From positions 434,001-498,000 of the forward strand of contig NZ_CP109966.1 of the NCBI RefSeq assembly GCF_026725475.1: a DNA stretch of 64,000 bases, in the 5' to 3' direction. Shown one piece after another: positions 53,068 through 62,326 of this stretch (the first letter of the stretch is position 1; every line of letters starts with the position of its first letter). This stretch comes from Catenovulum adriaticum. GTDB taxonomy: Bacteria > Pseudomonadota > Gammaproteobacteria > Enterobacterales > Alteromonadaceae. The position numbers and the translations under genes are program-made. The notes under the pieces were generated by a model. That model was not told the DNA's origin. It worked only from the letters and a program-made list of their open reading frames with translations, and searched no databases.

Positions 53068-54390
53068 ATGAGTTATTTTAATTCACATCTCGCGCAAACT
53101 CCGCCTATGGGTTGGAACAGTTGGGATTGTTATAGCGTAAGCATTAATGAACAAGAACTTAAAGCCAATGCCGACTTTATTGCTAAGCATCTCAAACAAT
53201 TTGGCTGGGAATACGTAGTATTAGATTTAGGGTGGTATGCTGTAGGCGCAACCCACGAAACGTATAAACAGTCCGATATTCCGGTGATGATAGATGAATT
53301 TGGGCGTTTTATCCCATGCCCTGAAAAGTTTCCATCGTCACAAGGTGGTAAAGGGTTAAAAGCAATTGCGGATTATATTCATAGCTTAGGTTTAAAATTT
53401 GGCATTCACATTATGCGTGGTATGCCTTTACAAGCAGTCAAACAAAAAACGCCTGTAAAAGGCACAAAAGTTACTGCAGATCAAATCACCTACGAACGTG
53501 AAGCATGCCCGTGGTTTAATAGCTTACGTACGCTTAATTTTGCCAAGCCTGAAGCACAAGCTTATTACGATTCAATTTTTGAATTATATGCCGATTGGGG
53601 CGTTGATTATATAAAAGCCGACGATGTAAACAGCTGGCACGAAGTTTCCAATAGTGACGGCTCTCCTACCGGTAACGGCTCACCCTATCGCATTGACGAT
53701 ATTGAAGGTATCAGTAAAGCGATTAAAAATTGCGGCCGCGAAATGATTTTAAGTTTATCGCCAGGCGGCCCAGAAACTACTTTAATAAATCATTTGCGCA
53801 GCAATTCAAATTTATGGCGTATTTCGGCCGATTTTTGGGATGAATGGGGTTCGCTGAAAAAACAAATGGAACGCTGCGCGACTTGGGCTGAATTTGCCAT
53901 TGAAGGCCACTGGCCAGACGCAGACATGTTACCGATTGGCTATCTGCCACGTGGTGAATCAGGCGGGCAACAGCGCAAATCAAACTTTACCACCGCGGAG
54001 CTACATAGCTTAATTTCACTCTGGTGTATGGCCCGTTCACCACTGATGATAGGCGCAGATTTACCATCAACAGATGAACAAACGATAAGTTTGTTAACCA
54101 ACCAAGCAGTGCTAGATATTAATCAATATTCGCATAGCAATAAACTACTTAAATGCGAACAAGGTATTGATATTTGGCACGCTAAAAGCAGCCAAACCAG
54201 AACGAATTATTTAGCCTTTTTTAACAAAAATGATAATGCTGTTACTTACCAGTTCGATTTAACTGAACTCAATATAGATACCACAGATATCAAGGAGCTA
54301 TGGCAACGATATACTGTCAGCCAGCAAGGTTCTATCATAACCTTCGAAATAGCAAAACACGACGTTGTATTACTGGCCTTAAATTTATAA
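53068..54390 (+). CDS. cytoplasmic GH27-family glycosidase (alpha-galactosidase-like)
   Basis: The 440-residue (beta/alpha)8 enzyme shows GH27 marks: TPPMGWNSWDCY near the start, VVLDLGWY, FGIHIMRG, YIKADD with the probable nucleophile D185, and RISADFWDEW with a probable acid/base Asp (D255). It lacks a signal peptide, unlike most algal-polysaccharide GH27 enzymes, so it works inside the cell on a small imported glycoside delivered by the symporter. Possible substrates are galactosides, including the red-algal osmolyte floridoside, or beta-L-arabinopyranosides; the sequence does not decide. A strong GAGAGAA site precedes the ATG. Confidence 0.85.
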   Translation: MSYFNSHLAQTPPMGWNSWDCYSVSINEQELKANADFIAKHLKQFGWEYVVLDLGWYAVGATHETYKQSDIPVMIDEFGRFIPCPEKFPSSQGGKGLKAIADYIHSLGLKFGIHIMRGMPLQAVKQKTPVKGTKVTADQITYEREACPWFNSLRTLNFAKPEAQAYYDSIFELYADWGVDYIKADDVNSWHEVSNSDGSPTGNGSPYRIDDIEGISKAIKNCGREMILSLSPGGPETTLINHLRSNSNLWRISADFWDEWGSLKKQMERCATWAEFAIEGHWPDADMLPIGYLPRGESGGQQRKSNFTTAELHSLISLWCMARSPLMIGADLPSTDEQTISLLTNQAVLDINQYSHSNKLLKCEQGIDIWHAKSSQTRTNYLAFFNKNDNAVTYQFDLTELNIDTTDIKELWQRYTVSQQGSIITFEIAKHDVVLLALNL

Positions 54391-54407
54391 AAACACTAAA
54401 ACCAGTT

Positions 54408-54439
54408 GCTTAGGTGATGTATTACGACATCACCTAAGC
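54408..54439. terminator. hairpin terminator after the GH27 gene
   Basis: GCTTAGGTGATGT pairs perfectly with ACATCACCTAAGC (13 bp, 6-base loop), 18 bases after the stop, followed by TTTGT. It probably ends the symporter-GH27 transcript. Confidence 0.65.
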
Positions 54440-54597
54440 TTTGTAACAAATAAATAGTCTTAATGAACAAAAAATGGCCTCAAAGTATTTTGAGTTATAT
54501 TAATACATTTAAGTTTTCATCGACCCAAAAGATCTTAAAAATGCGTTAAGTAGCCTAGATGTCAACAATAGAAATGACAAAAACAAGTGAGAATATC

Positions 54598-56604
54598 ATG
54601 CTGTTTTTAAACAAACTAACTCTAAACTCTCGCATTATTGCGCTAGTGTTCATTCCATTAACGGTCGTCGCTTGGTTCTCATTCGAACGTTATCAAAGTG
54701 CCAATCAATCAAAGCACAATTTAAACAATATTAGCTCATTAATGGAGCTAGTCAGTCAGTCTTCACATTTACTGACAGCGCTACAAAACGAGCGTGATTA
54801 TTCTTTCGGCTTCGTTTATTCAAAAAAAGCACGATATGGCAGCGAATTAACCGCAGCACGCAGCCGTGTCGACCAACAAATTAACCAGTTTAAGCAAGTA
54901 ATATCAGAAAACACCGAATTACTTACCATACCCAGCATAGCTAAAAAGATAGAAGCAATTCAATCGTCATTTTCAGAATTGGCCGAAGCTCGCCATCAAG
55001 GTGTCGATAAACTAAAAAACAAATTAAAAGACAAATATACCTTTAGAACTTACAAAGACCGTAACACAAAAATTATTCATTTAGTGGAAGAAATAATTGC
55101 CTTTTCCAATGATAAAGATTTAGCCAATAAAGCAACCGTATTACATGCACAAATGATGGTTAAAGATATTTATTCAGAAATACGGGGCTTACTTTACGGC
55201 ACTTATATCACCAAAGGTACATTTGGTCCCGGGCGTTTTCGTCACTATGTGAATATTGAAGCTGTATTAAGTGACTATCAAGCCCGATTAGTGCGCCAAG
55301 CATCGGCTGAGGTACGCAGTATTCTTAAAGGCATTGATAACGATCCCTCCCAACAACAAGTAAAAAAACAACTCAAAGACCTATTGGGAATGTTAAATGA
55401 GAAACTCATGGGCGATCCTGACCTTTTTTTTACCAACATAAGCCAATTGATTGAAACACACAAAACTTCAGAAGAGCACATTTTAAGTGAGATTTCACAA
55501 CAGTTACAACAAAAAATATCAGAAGCTGATTACAGGCTAATTTCAACCTTAATTGTTACCGCCAGTTTGTTTGTATTTATCGTGATAATTTCCATAGTAC
55601 TAATTCGAAGTATTACCACACCGCTTTCGGTGCTCGTGAAAACGTGCTTTGAAATAAGCCGAACTAAAAACATTACAAAGCGGGTGCAAATCTACGGCTC
55701 CGACGAAATAGCAGAAGTCGGTCAGGCTCTCAACTCATTATTAGATAATTTCGATTCAGCACTTAAGCAAATTAATCAACAAACGGTATTAATGAACGAC
55801 GTGGTTTCACAAGTGGCAGATGCGTCCAATACCAGCTTACAACGCTCCAATAACCAAAATGATGCAACTGACAATGTATCCGTGGCGATGAATGAAATGA
55901 CTGCATCTATTAAGGAAGTTGCTCAAAATACGCAGCAAACCTCTGATGCAGTATTAAAAGCACATAATTTTTCAATTAATTGTTCACAAATGGCTGAACA
56001 CAGTAAAAGCCTAATCACCCACTTAATCAATGAGCTTAGTAGTACTGCTACTTTAGTATCACGCTTAAACGAGGAAACCAACAATATTAGCTCTGTGGTC
56101 AACGTCATTCAGGCTATTGCCGAACAAACAAATTTATTGGCATTAAACGCAGCAATAGAAGCCGCTCGCGCTGGCGAACAAGGCCGCGGCTTTGCCGTTG
56201 TCGCAGACGAAGTGCGAGAATTAGCCAGTCGCACACAAGAGTCGACTAAACAAATTGAAGCACAAATTGAGTCATTATTAGCCGGTTCAAACGATGCGAC
56301 ACACAGTATGCAAACGCTAACAGGTACAGCACAAAATGCGATAGATGTGGTGCTAGAAAGTGTTTCAGCATTTGGCGAAATGAAAGAAGAACTCAATAAA
56401 ATTTCTGATATGTCAAGTCAAATAGCGACTGCAGCCGAAGAGCAAACCTCGGTATCAAATGAAATTAACGAACGTATTCATGCTGTACGGGAGGACGGTG
56501 TGCACATGGCTGAACATGCAAAAACCAGTCGCTCGTCTAGCGAATCACTCACCCAAGCGTGTAACACATTAAAAAACTGTGTTAACCAATTTACTGTAAG
56601 TTAG
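54598..56604 (+). CDS. methyl-accepting chemotaxis protein with NIT sensor
   Basis: From the ATG at 54598 (GAG 6 bases upstream; an earlier ATG at 54559 is in frame) the protein has 668 residues. It carries an N-terminal membrane helix, a periplasmic NIT-type helical domain (TALQNERDYSFGFVYS, about 45-270), a second helix (about 325-350), HAMP, and a full signalling domain with NLLALNAAIEAARAGEQGRG. NIT domains often sense nitrate or nitrite, but are broad. The sulfatase gene begins 10 bases after its stop, so chemoreceptor and sulfatase are probably one transcript; it may sense something released during glycan desulfation. Confidence 0.88.
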   Translation: MLFLNKLTLNSRIIALVFIPLTVVAWFSFERYQSANQSKHNLNNISSLMELVSQSSHLLTALQNERDYSFGFVYSKKARYGSELTAARSRVDQQINQFKQVISENTELLTIPSIAKKIEAIQSSFSELAEARHQGVDKLKNKLKDKYTFRTYKDRNTKIIHLVEEIIAFSNDKDLANKATVLHAQMMVKDIYSEIRGLLYGTYITKGTFGPGRFRHYVNIEAVLSDYQARLVRQASAEVRSILKGIDNDPSQQQVKKQLKDLLGMLNEKLMGDPDLFFTNISQLIETHKTSEEHILSEISQQLQQKISEADYRLISTLIVTASLFVFIVIISIVLIRSITTPLSVLVKTCFEISRTKNITKRVQIYGSDEIAEVGQALNSLLDNFDSALKQINQQTVLMNDVVSQVADASNTSLQRSNNQNDATDNVSVAMNEMTASIKEVAQNTQQTSDAVLKAHNFSINCSQMAEHSKSLITHLINELSSTATLVSRLNEETNNISSVVNVIQAIAEQTNLLALNAAIEAARAGEQGRGFAVVADEVRELASRTQESTKQIEAQIESLLAGSNDATHSMQTLTGTAQNAIDVVLESVSAFGEMKEELNKISDMSSQIATAAEEQTSVSNEINERIHAVREDGVHMAEHAKTSRSSSESLTQACNTLKNCVNQFTVS

Positions 56605-56613
56605 GTTGTAACT

Positions 56614-58056
56614 ATGAAAAATATAAAAAAACTTGTTGTACATTTGACGACTATGGCCTGTTTAAGCTTAAGCGGCAACGCCATTGCAAAGCAAACATCT
56701 AATTTGGATAAGCCAAACATATTAATGATTGCAATTGATGATTTAAATAATTTCCCAGCATCTTGGGGCGGCCCGGCTATTACCCCCAATATTGATAGGC
56801 TCGCTAGTCAAGGGGTGCAATTTATGAGTGCACATCCGGCCGTACCCGCATGCAATCCGTCTAGAGTCGCTGTCTTAACAGGCTTACGGCCAGAAATTAC
56901 AGGTCAACATGAAAACAAAGGTAACTTTAGAAGTAACCCGCAAAACAAAAACATAAAAACCATTCCGCAATGGTTGGCCGATAGCGGTTATAAAACAGCC
57001 GCTGCCGGCAAAATATTCCATAAACCACGAGGCACAGGTAAAAAACCAGAGCCGCAGTCCGATCCACAATCATGGCATGAACAAAGTGCTAATAATACGG
57101 GCGTTAGAGGCGCTCATTTACACAAAGACGAAAATGGTTATGCTAAGTGGTTAAACGGCATTGAAGAATATGACGGTCAAAAAATTAGTGCCTATTTACG
57201 TAAATTTGCTATTTGGGGAGCCTCAAGCGAAACAACGGAAGAATCTGGCGACTATCAAACTGCGCAATACTGTAACGACTACGTACAACAGACACATAAC
57301 AAACCATTTCTATTGGCCTGTGGCATTTTCCGCCCTCACTCACCGCAAGTAGTGCCGCAAAAATATTTAGATATGTATCCGCTCGATTCGGTAAAATTAC
57401 CACCGAAACCCTATGCTGATATGCAAGATATCTCAAAAAGAGAGCAAATTAACTTTTCAACCAGTGTTGCAAAAGCGGTTGTCGACAACGAAGCAGAATG
57501 GAAACGCGCGATGCAAGCTTATTTGGCCAGCGTAACGTTTGCCGACGAAATGATAGGTAAAATCATTGATGGTTTAGACAACAGCCAATACAAAAACAAT
57601 ACAATTGTTGTACTGTGGAGCGATCACGGTTTCCAAGTGGGTCATAAACTGCGTTGGGAAAAGTTCTCGTTGTGGAACCAAGCAACTCAAGCTCCTTTTA
57701 TTATGCGTTTACCCAATGGTTCGCCAACTAAAATTGAACACCCAGTTTCGTTGTTAGATATATACCCTACACTAGCTCACATTTTAAATATTGCTGAGCC
57801 GCACAAAATGTCTGGCAACAACTTATTACCTTTAATCAATAATCCTAGTATGGCGTGGGACAAACCTGCGATTATTACCTATATGCCAGGCAACCATGCG
57901 ATCCGCTTAGGTAATTTTAACTACATTAAATATGACCACGGCGCTGAAGAGTTTTATGATTTAGCTAAAGATCCCAATGAATATAGCAATTTAATAAATG
58001 AACCCGCATATCAATTAGAAATTGAAAAAATGCGCGGACATTTGCCGTTGAAATAG
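56614..58056 (+). CDS. secreted sulfatase, iduronate-2-sulfatase-like
   Basis: The 480-residue protein has a signal peptide (ends NAIAK) and the same group pattern as the sulfatase at 47836-49365: IDDLNNFPASWGGP (D42, D43), active motif CNPSR (Cys80), AAGKIFHKPRG and WSDHGFQVGHKLRWEK. The two are paralogues, by eye well over half identical in the core. It begins 10 bases after the chemoreceptor stop. It should remove sulfate from a rhamnose or uronate unit. Confidence 0.92.
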   Translation: MKNIKKLVVHLTTMACLSLSGNAIAKQTSNLDKPNILMIAIDDLNNFPASWGGPAITPNIDRLASQGVQFMSAHPAVPACNPSRVAVLTGLRPEITGQHENKGNFRSNPQNKNIKTIPQWLADSGYKTAAAGKIFHKPRGTGKKPEPQSDPQSWHEQSANNTGVRGAHLHKDENGYAKWLNGIEEYDGQKISAYLRKFAIWGASSETTEESGDYQTAQYCNDYVQQTHNKPFLLACGIFRPHSPQVVPQKYLDMYPLDSVKLPPKPYADMQDISKREQINFSTSVAKAVVDNEAEWKRAMQAYLASVTFADEMIGKIIDGLDNSQYKNNTIVVLWSDHGFQVGHKLRWEKFSLWNQATQAPFIMRLPNGSPTKIEHPVSLLDIYPTLAHILNIAEPHKMSGNNLLPLINNPSMAWDKPAIITYMPGNHAIRLGNFNYIKYDHGAEEFYDLAKDPNEYSNLINEPAYQLEIEKMRGHLPLK

Positions 58057-58080
58057 TTTTTTATGAACTAAAAACTAATT

Positions 58081-58112
58081 CCAGCTCCAAATTAATTGAG
58101 GATTGGAGCTGG
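58081..58112 (+). terminator. hairpin after the sulfatase gene
   Basis: CCAGCTCCAA and TTGGAGCTGG form a perfect 10-bp stem with a 12-base loop, 24 bases after the sulfatase stop. A weak TCTAAAAT tail follows. Confidence 0.55.
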
Positions 58113-58411
58113 TCTAAAATGGTGGAACTCATACGTAAATTGATAAATGTCGAAGAACTCCAAACACCAAAAATTAAATTATTGAACAGACCATTTTCAA
58201 ATACACTATCGATTACACAGCCCACGGTTAACACAGAACGAGTGATGAGCGAGGCTAATAAAAGACGCCGTATTCGTATCTGGTGAAATTGCTTATCTAA
58301 GATACCTTGGTTCACAAGAGCCATTTTACACTAACAACCTAAAAAAACATTGGACGAATATGGTAACTGCTCTTCTTAGATACATACAGCAAGGGTTCGT
58401 GCGCCCTAAAC

Positions 58412-58545
58412 CGCCAACACGGCATTGACACCCTAACCGATAAATTATTGCCGTATTTCGAGCAATCTAAGCTTTCAATACTACGTATTATCAGGTCTAA
58501 AGTATCCGAGTATTGCGGCACAGTTAAGTATCATAACAACTTTTC
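58412..58545 (+). pseudogene. IS481-type transposase fragment
   Basis: In one plus-strand frame the residues RQHGIDTLTDKLLPYFEQ and then LRI..K.SEYCG..KYH follow the IS481-family DDE core, which typically reads GRHGIDTLTDKLLPYFEQ and RILTDRGTEYCG. The catalytic Asp of TDRGTEYCG is lost, and both ends are missing or full of stops. It is a clear but decayed piece; family assignment rests on this short, distinctive match. Confidence 0.7.
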
Positions 58546-58696
58546 AAATATAGCTGGAAATTGATTGGATAATGTAAGAACCGTTAGGTGAACAGAAAAA
58601 AACACGATAAATTAGGGAATATATCACCAGCTTAATATGAAAAAACTAACTAAAATACGTTTAAGCTGTCTACAAAATTAATTGACTGTTATAGTA

Positions 58697-59866
58697 TTAA
58701 TCAATAATAGAGGCAACAAAATGGCGTAACTCATCATCAAATATTTGATTAGCAAATACCCCGCTATCAAACTTTTGGTGATTATTTTTTTGATAGGCTA
58801 TTATATTTTCCAAAAAATTACGCTTAAGTTGTTTGCTTGGCATCATATTAATAACGTCATTTAAATTATCGTTCAGGGAGTATTGATATAGTTCTTGTTG
58901 ATTTAATATCCACCTAAAAAATATAGGGTCGTATCTAAAATAATCAAAACCATATTCTAGTGTCTCAACTGCGTTTAGTCTGACCAAACATGGGAAAGCT
59001 AAATAAAAAGCTTCTCGCCTTTCTTGGTTTTCATAAGCATAATCAAATATTTGAGTAATCCTCCAGTCAATTGGTTTATCTATCAATATTTCAGAAAAAA
59101 ATTGTGCAGCAAATATATGATCAATATCGTTATTCAAATTGCCTAATAAGGTCATATCTTCAACTAAAAAAGCAGAACTGCTTCTAATACTTTTTAATAA
59201 AAATAGCTTTAAATAATCTGCCTCATTTAGCCATTGAGGTTGAGACAAAAACCAAGCTCTAGCTGAATTGAATTGCAGGCTAAAAATATCTTCCAGAAAA
59301 GAACTTGCGATTTCATTAGGGATTGAACCAATATATTGAACAGTGAACCAATCATTTAGTAATGCAGGTGTTTTAATAAAAGATTCAAGTAAGAGCATGT
59401 TAATCGCCTGTGGTTGAATGTCATAACCAACGCTATCAACAAGTAGTGTATAACTATTTATACCTTCATGCTGAATCAAATAGCCAATTACATTTTTTTG
59501 TAATAAATAAAAACGGCTACTTTTATCAAAAGGAGCTTTAAACATTTCAAACAATAGAGCTTTTTTATCTGTGGTATACCAATCTGACAAATAATTTTGA
59601 TATTCAACTAAATCAGTGTTGTAAAGCATTGATAATTTAACAATATTAAAGGATGTTGTGCTATTAACTTCACTTGAATGTATTTTTTTAATAGGAGCGT
59701 TTTTATTAATAGGTGATAAAACCTCAATTTTTCTAATGTCAGATATTTTATCTAGTTCTTGTTTCTTTAAGGGAAAAATAGTGTGCTGAAATGTAGTAAA
59801 TAATGATACTAACCCAAGTAATACTAAGGATAGTATCATTAATAAAATAATAGCTATACTCCGCAT
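58697..59866 (-). CDS. unknown membrane-anchored helical protein
   Basis: The 389-residue protein has one N-terminal membrane helix (about 4-24) and a long soluble, mostly helical part rich in Leu, Phe, Asn and Asp, with repeated helix pairs that recall HEAT-like arrays (for example around 150-260). I recognise no family. It starts 40 bases after the stop of the beta-helix protein gene, on the same strand, so the two are probably co-expressed. Coding bias is more AT-rich than the sulfatases nearby. Its role may be to assist or anchor the beta-helix partner; that is a guess. Confidence 0.6.
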   Translation of the reverse strand: MRSIAIILLMILSLVLLGLVSLFTTFQHTIFPLKKQELDKISDIRKIEVLSPINKNAPIKKIHSSEVNSTTSFNIVKLSMLYNTDLVEYQNYLSDWYTTDKKALLFEMFKAPFDKSSRFYLLQKNVIGYLIQHEGINSYTLLVDSVGYDIQPQAINMLLLESFIKTPALLNDWFTVQYIGSIPNEIASSFLEDIFSLQFNSARAWFLSQPQWLNEADYLKLFLLKSIRSSSAFLVEDMTLLGNLNNDIDHIFAAQFFSEILIDKPIDWRITQIFDYAYENQERREAFYLAFPCLVRLNAVETLEYGFDYFRYDPIFFRWILNQQELYQYSLNDNLNDVINMMPSKQLKRNFLENIIAYQKNNHQKFDSGVFANQIFDDELRHFVASIID

Positions 59867-59906
59867 TACAATATTATTAATTATAGGTTAAATTAATATT
59901 AAACAA

Positions 59907-61040
59907 CTAACAGCCACAGCCATTAATAGTCGAAGTGTTACCAAAATTAAAGTAGTTTTTAAGTCGCCAAACTCCTTGCATATAAGCATGAGCATTACCA
60001 TTACCTTGTTTAGCTGCTGGTGCGGATAATTTTATGCTCGCATTAGACGTTTCTTTCAAAAGCAATTTAGAATCGCTACTGCCCTTCATAACAACTAAAG
60101 GCAGATTTACTAGACCATTATATCTAAGTTTTGCGTTTGTTGGATATTCTGCTTTAATACTTGAAATGTTTACTGTTGGTAATACTTTGCCACCTGAATT
60201 AGAAAATAAAGCTAAGTTAAACTCATTATTTGTGGCAACACCACTTTGAACTAATACATTATGTAAATTGTGAGTTGTGTTAGGTTTATCACCCCAACCT
60301 AATTGAAATGGTGCTCCGTTCGCGTTATGAATAATAGTTACATTTTGTACAAAAGTATTATTACGATAGAGCTTAATTGCATCATCCCAAGTATCTATTT
60401 TTGTGTTCGTTATACGTGTATTTGGACCACCACCGATACCATCCGAATTACTTTGATAATCATTGCTTCTAGTATTTATAATATTAACTCTGTCGACATT
60501 TAATGCTTGATTAAAAGCAGTAATTGCATATGTACGAGCGTTCTCTATAGTTAGGTTTTGTATTTTATACTGAGCACTGGCTGGGGCATTATACTCAACA
60601 CTAATTGCGCCATACTTCCATTTATCACAATCATCTACTCGATCATCACCTTGTGGTCCATTATCACAACTTGTGCCAGAATCCTCTACACCATCTGCGC
60701 CTCTGGCCCATGCTTTTGTATCAGTACCAAAAATTTTACTGGTTGCTCTATTACCTCCTTTAATTGTCATAGGTTCTAACAACCTAAAACCACCTGTAAC
60801 AGTTACACCGCCATTAATATGAATGGTTTTAATGTTAGTAGGAACGGTCCAATAAAAGCCTTCTACGTTTGAATCACCGCCAAAAGAAACTGACTGAGAA
60901 ATAGTTAAAGTCTTACTACTTGCATTCCAGCTTGCATTATTATCATTTAAATTCGAATGTACGCCACTGGGTAAAGCTGCGAGTGCAGTTTGAGACAAAC
61001 TGATTAAAAAGGTCGTAATTGTTATTAATTTCAATTTCAT
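59907..61040 (-). CDS. secreted right-handed beta-helix glycosidase-like protein (GH28/GH49 clan)
   Basis: The 377-residue protein has a signal peptide (ends ALAAL) and a right-handed beta-helix. NSDGIGGG (D200) and DTWDDAIKLY (D219, D220) are spaced as the three catalytic Asp residues of clan GH-N, and QLGWG follows as in GH49 dextranases; this points to an inverting glycosidase of GH28/GH49 type. It is shorter than most GH49 enzymes. The C-terminus ends in an unusual GCGC. A good AAGGA site precedes the ATG. It is flanked by transposase remnants and paired with an unknown anchored protein, so the unit may be a recent arrival. Confidence 0.7.
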   Translation of the reverse strand: MKLKLITITTFLISLSQTALAALPSGVHSNLNDNNASWNASSKTLTISQSVSFGGDSNVEGFYWTVPTNIKTIHINGGVTVTGGFRLLEPMTIKGGNRATSKIFGTDTKAWARGADGVEDSGTSCDNGPQGDDRVDDCDKWKYGAISVEYNAPASAQYKIQNLTIENARTYAITAFNQALNVDRVNIINTRSNDYQSNSDGIGGGPNTRITNTKIDTWDDAIKLYRNNTFVQNVTIIHNANGAPFQLGWGDKPNTTHNLHNVLVQSGVATNNEFNLALFSNSGGKVLPTVNISSIKAEYPTNAKLRYNGLVNLPLVVMKGSSDSKLLLKETSNASIKLSAPAAKQGNGNAHAYMQGVWRLKNYFNFGNTSTINGCGC

Positions 61041-61295
61041 TATTTTTCCTTAATTAATTTTAATAGTAATTAGTCAGAAGTTTGAATGCCAATTCCTGAT
61101 AATTCTTATAGCCGGATAAAAAGTAGCACAATATTAATATAATACAAATATAAAACTAACAATTACCAGCTTTTCTTTCACATCATCAGACCAATATGAC
61201 TGTTTAGGTTTCCCTTTCATGCTGTTTTTTATTGCGTAATGGTAGGCTTATGTAGGAGTTCTGTTTAGAGGTATAATTCAATCCAACTAATGGGC

Positions 61296-61425
61296 ATAAA
61301 AACTGTTGATTAGTGATTTTTTGTTTTGTATACGTTTTTTATTAATGAAATTTTAAACTTGGCAGTCATTTAGCTAACGCGTCTAATACTTTGTATCAGT
61401 TAGCTGCTAACTGGTGAAATTCACC
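61296..61425 (+). repeat. dispersed repeat, copy B
   Basis: Similar to the minus strand of 17873-18009 over about 130 bases (see copy A). It directly adjoins the IS982 remnant; its last bases encode the transposase C-terminal end in the other strand. Whether it is an IS end, a MITE or a genome-specific repeat is not clear. Bases 61041-61295 before it show no gene. Confidence 0.6.
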
Positions 61426-61880
61426 ATAAATGCAACACAGCTTCGATGTATGGGATGTTCAATCTGAGCTATATTTCTCCGTTAGTCGAAAACTGTTTCT
61501 ATTATAAATCTTTTAGATAACATAGCCTTGTCTCACCCAGATAGTGATTTGGGCTTCATGTTTTTACATTGGCCTGTAACGTAATTAATGCCTTCTTTAT
61601 CCACATATAAACTGCCAGTAAGATTTTCGACTATATCTAATACCGGTTGTCGATCATCCACTTTACCCGCTTTTACTGAAAACAAACTACCTTCATTATC
61701 AGATGAAGTTTAAATCCATAAAAAAACCAGCCCATTGTGACTTTTACATGCTCTGCAATCCCCGAAAAATACTTTCTTACGGGGATTGCACATGTTGTGA
61801 CAGACCTTCAACTTGGTTAAATCAATAAATGTTACTCTGTTTAGTTTAGAGAATTTTTTGTGCACAGCTAAACCGGAAAT
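61415..61880 (-). pseudogene. IS982-type transposase remnant
   Basis: On the minus strand, pieces in several frames follow the IS982 pattern: FIDLTKLKVCHN, then CNPRKKVFFGDC, then VDDRQPVLDIVENLTGSLY, then SKRFIIETVFD and finally IEHPIHRS..FMVNF. Frameshifts and stops break it throughout. Minus-strand open frames between 61880 and 62263 may be its decayed N-terminal third (the stretch FVMNLLTKYPTLAFLYG hints at this) but are too degenerate to claim. Confidence 0.7.
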
Positions 61881-62326
61881 GGCCATTAACACCAACCTTC
61901 TTTGCTAATAGCAATGTTTTAATCTTCTAGGGGTTATCCCCATAAAATTCATCTTTGACTAAGCCGTGTTGTTTGTCAGTAAACTTTTTATCAGGTTGAT
62001 CAAAAAATTGAACAGAGTCAGTTATGGTAAATGTTTTCTTTGTGGAATCACAAATGTGAGTTTTTTGCATTAAAGGATGGGTGAATCCCTTGAATACCAT
62101 ACAAAAACGCCAAAGTTGGATATTTGGTCAATAAATTCATTACAAATGGACTCATAAAAATAACAACAAGAGCATTATTATAAGGTTTTCCGGTTTTCTC
62201 TGTAGGACAAAATGACCCAGAGATTTGATGTTCTGTTTCACAGTAATTGGGCAACTGAAACAAAAGTTAAAACGGATAAGCGCACTTAACTCGTCTTTGT
62301 CTTTAAAATATATAGGTATGATTATT

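Larger units (their letters stand above)
58057..58696. other. intergenic region with transposase remnant
   Basis: About 640 bases with no intact gene. It holds a terminator hairpin next to the sulfatase and a degenerate IS481-type piece (both listed). Open frames of 60-87 residues on either strand do not look real. Confidence 0.5.

Noticed and set aside
61710..61895. A 61-codon minus-strand gene
   Set aside because: Its residues match the middle of an IS982 transposase and the flanking pieces continue in other frames, so it is part of a pseudogene.
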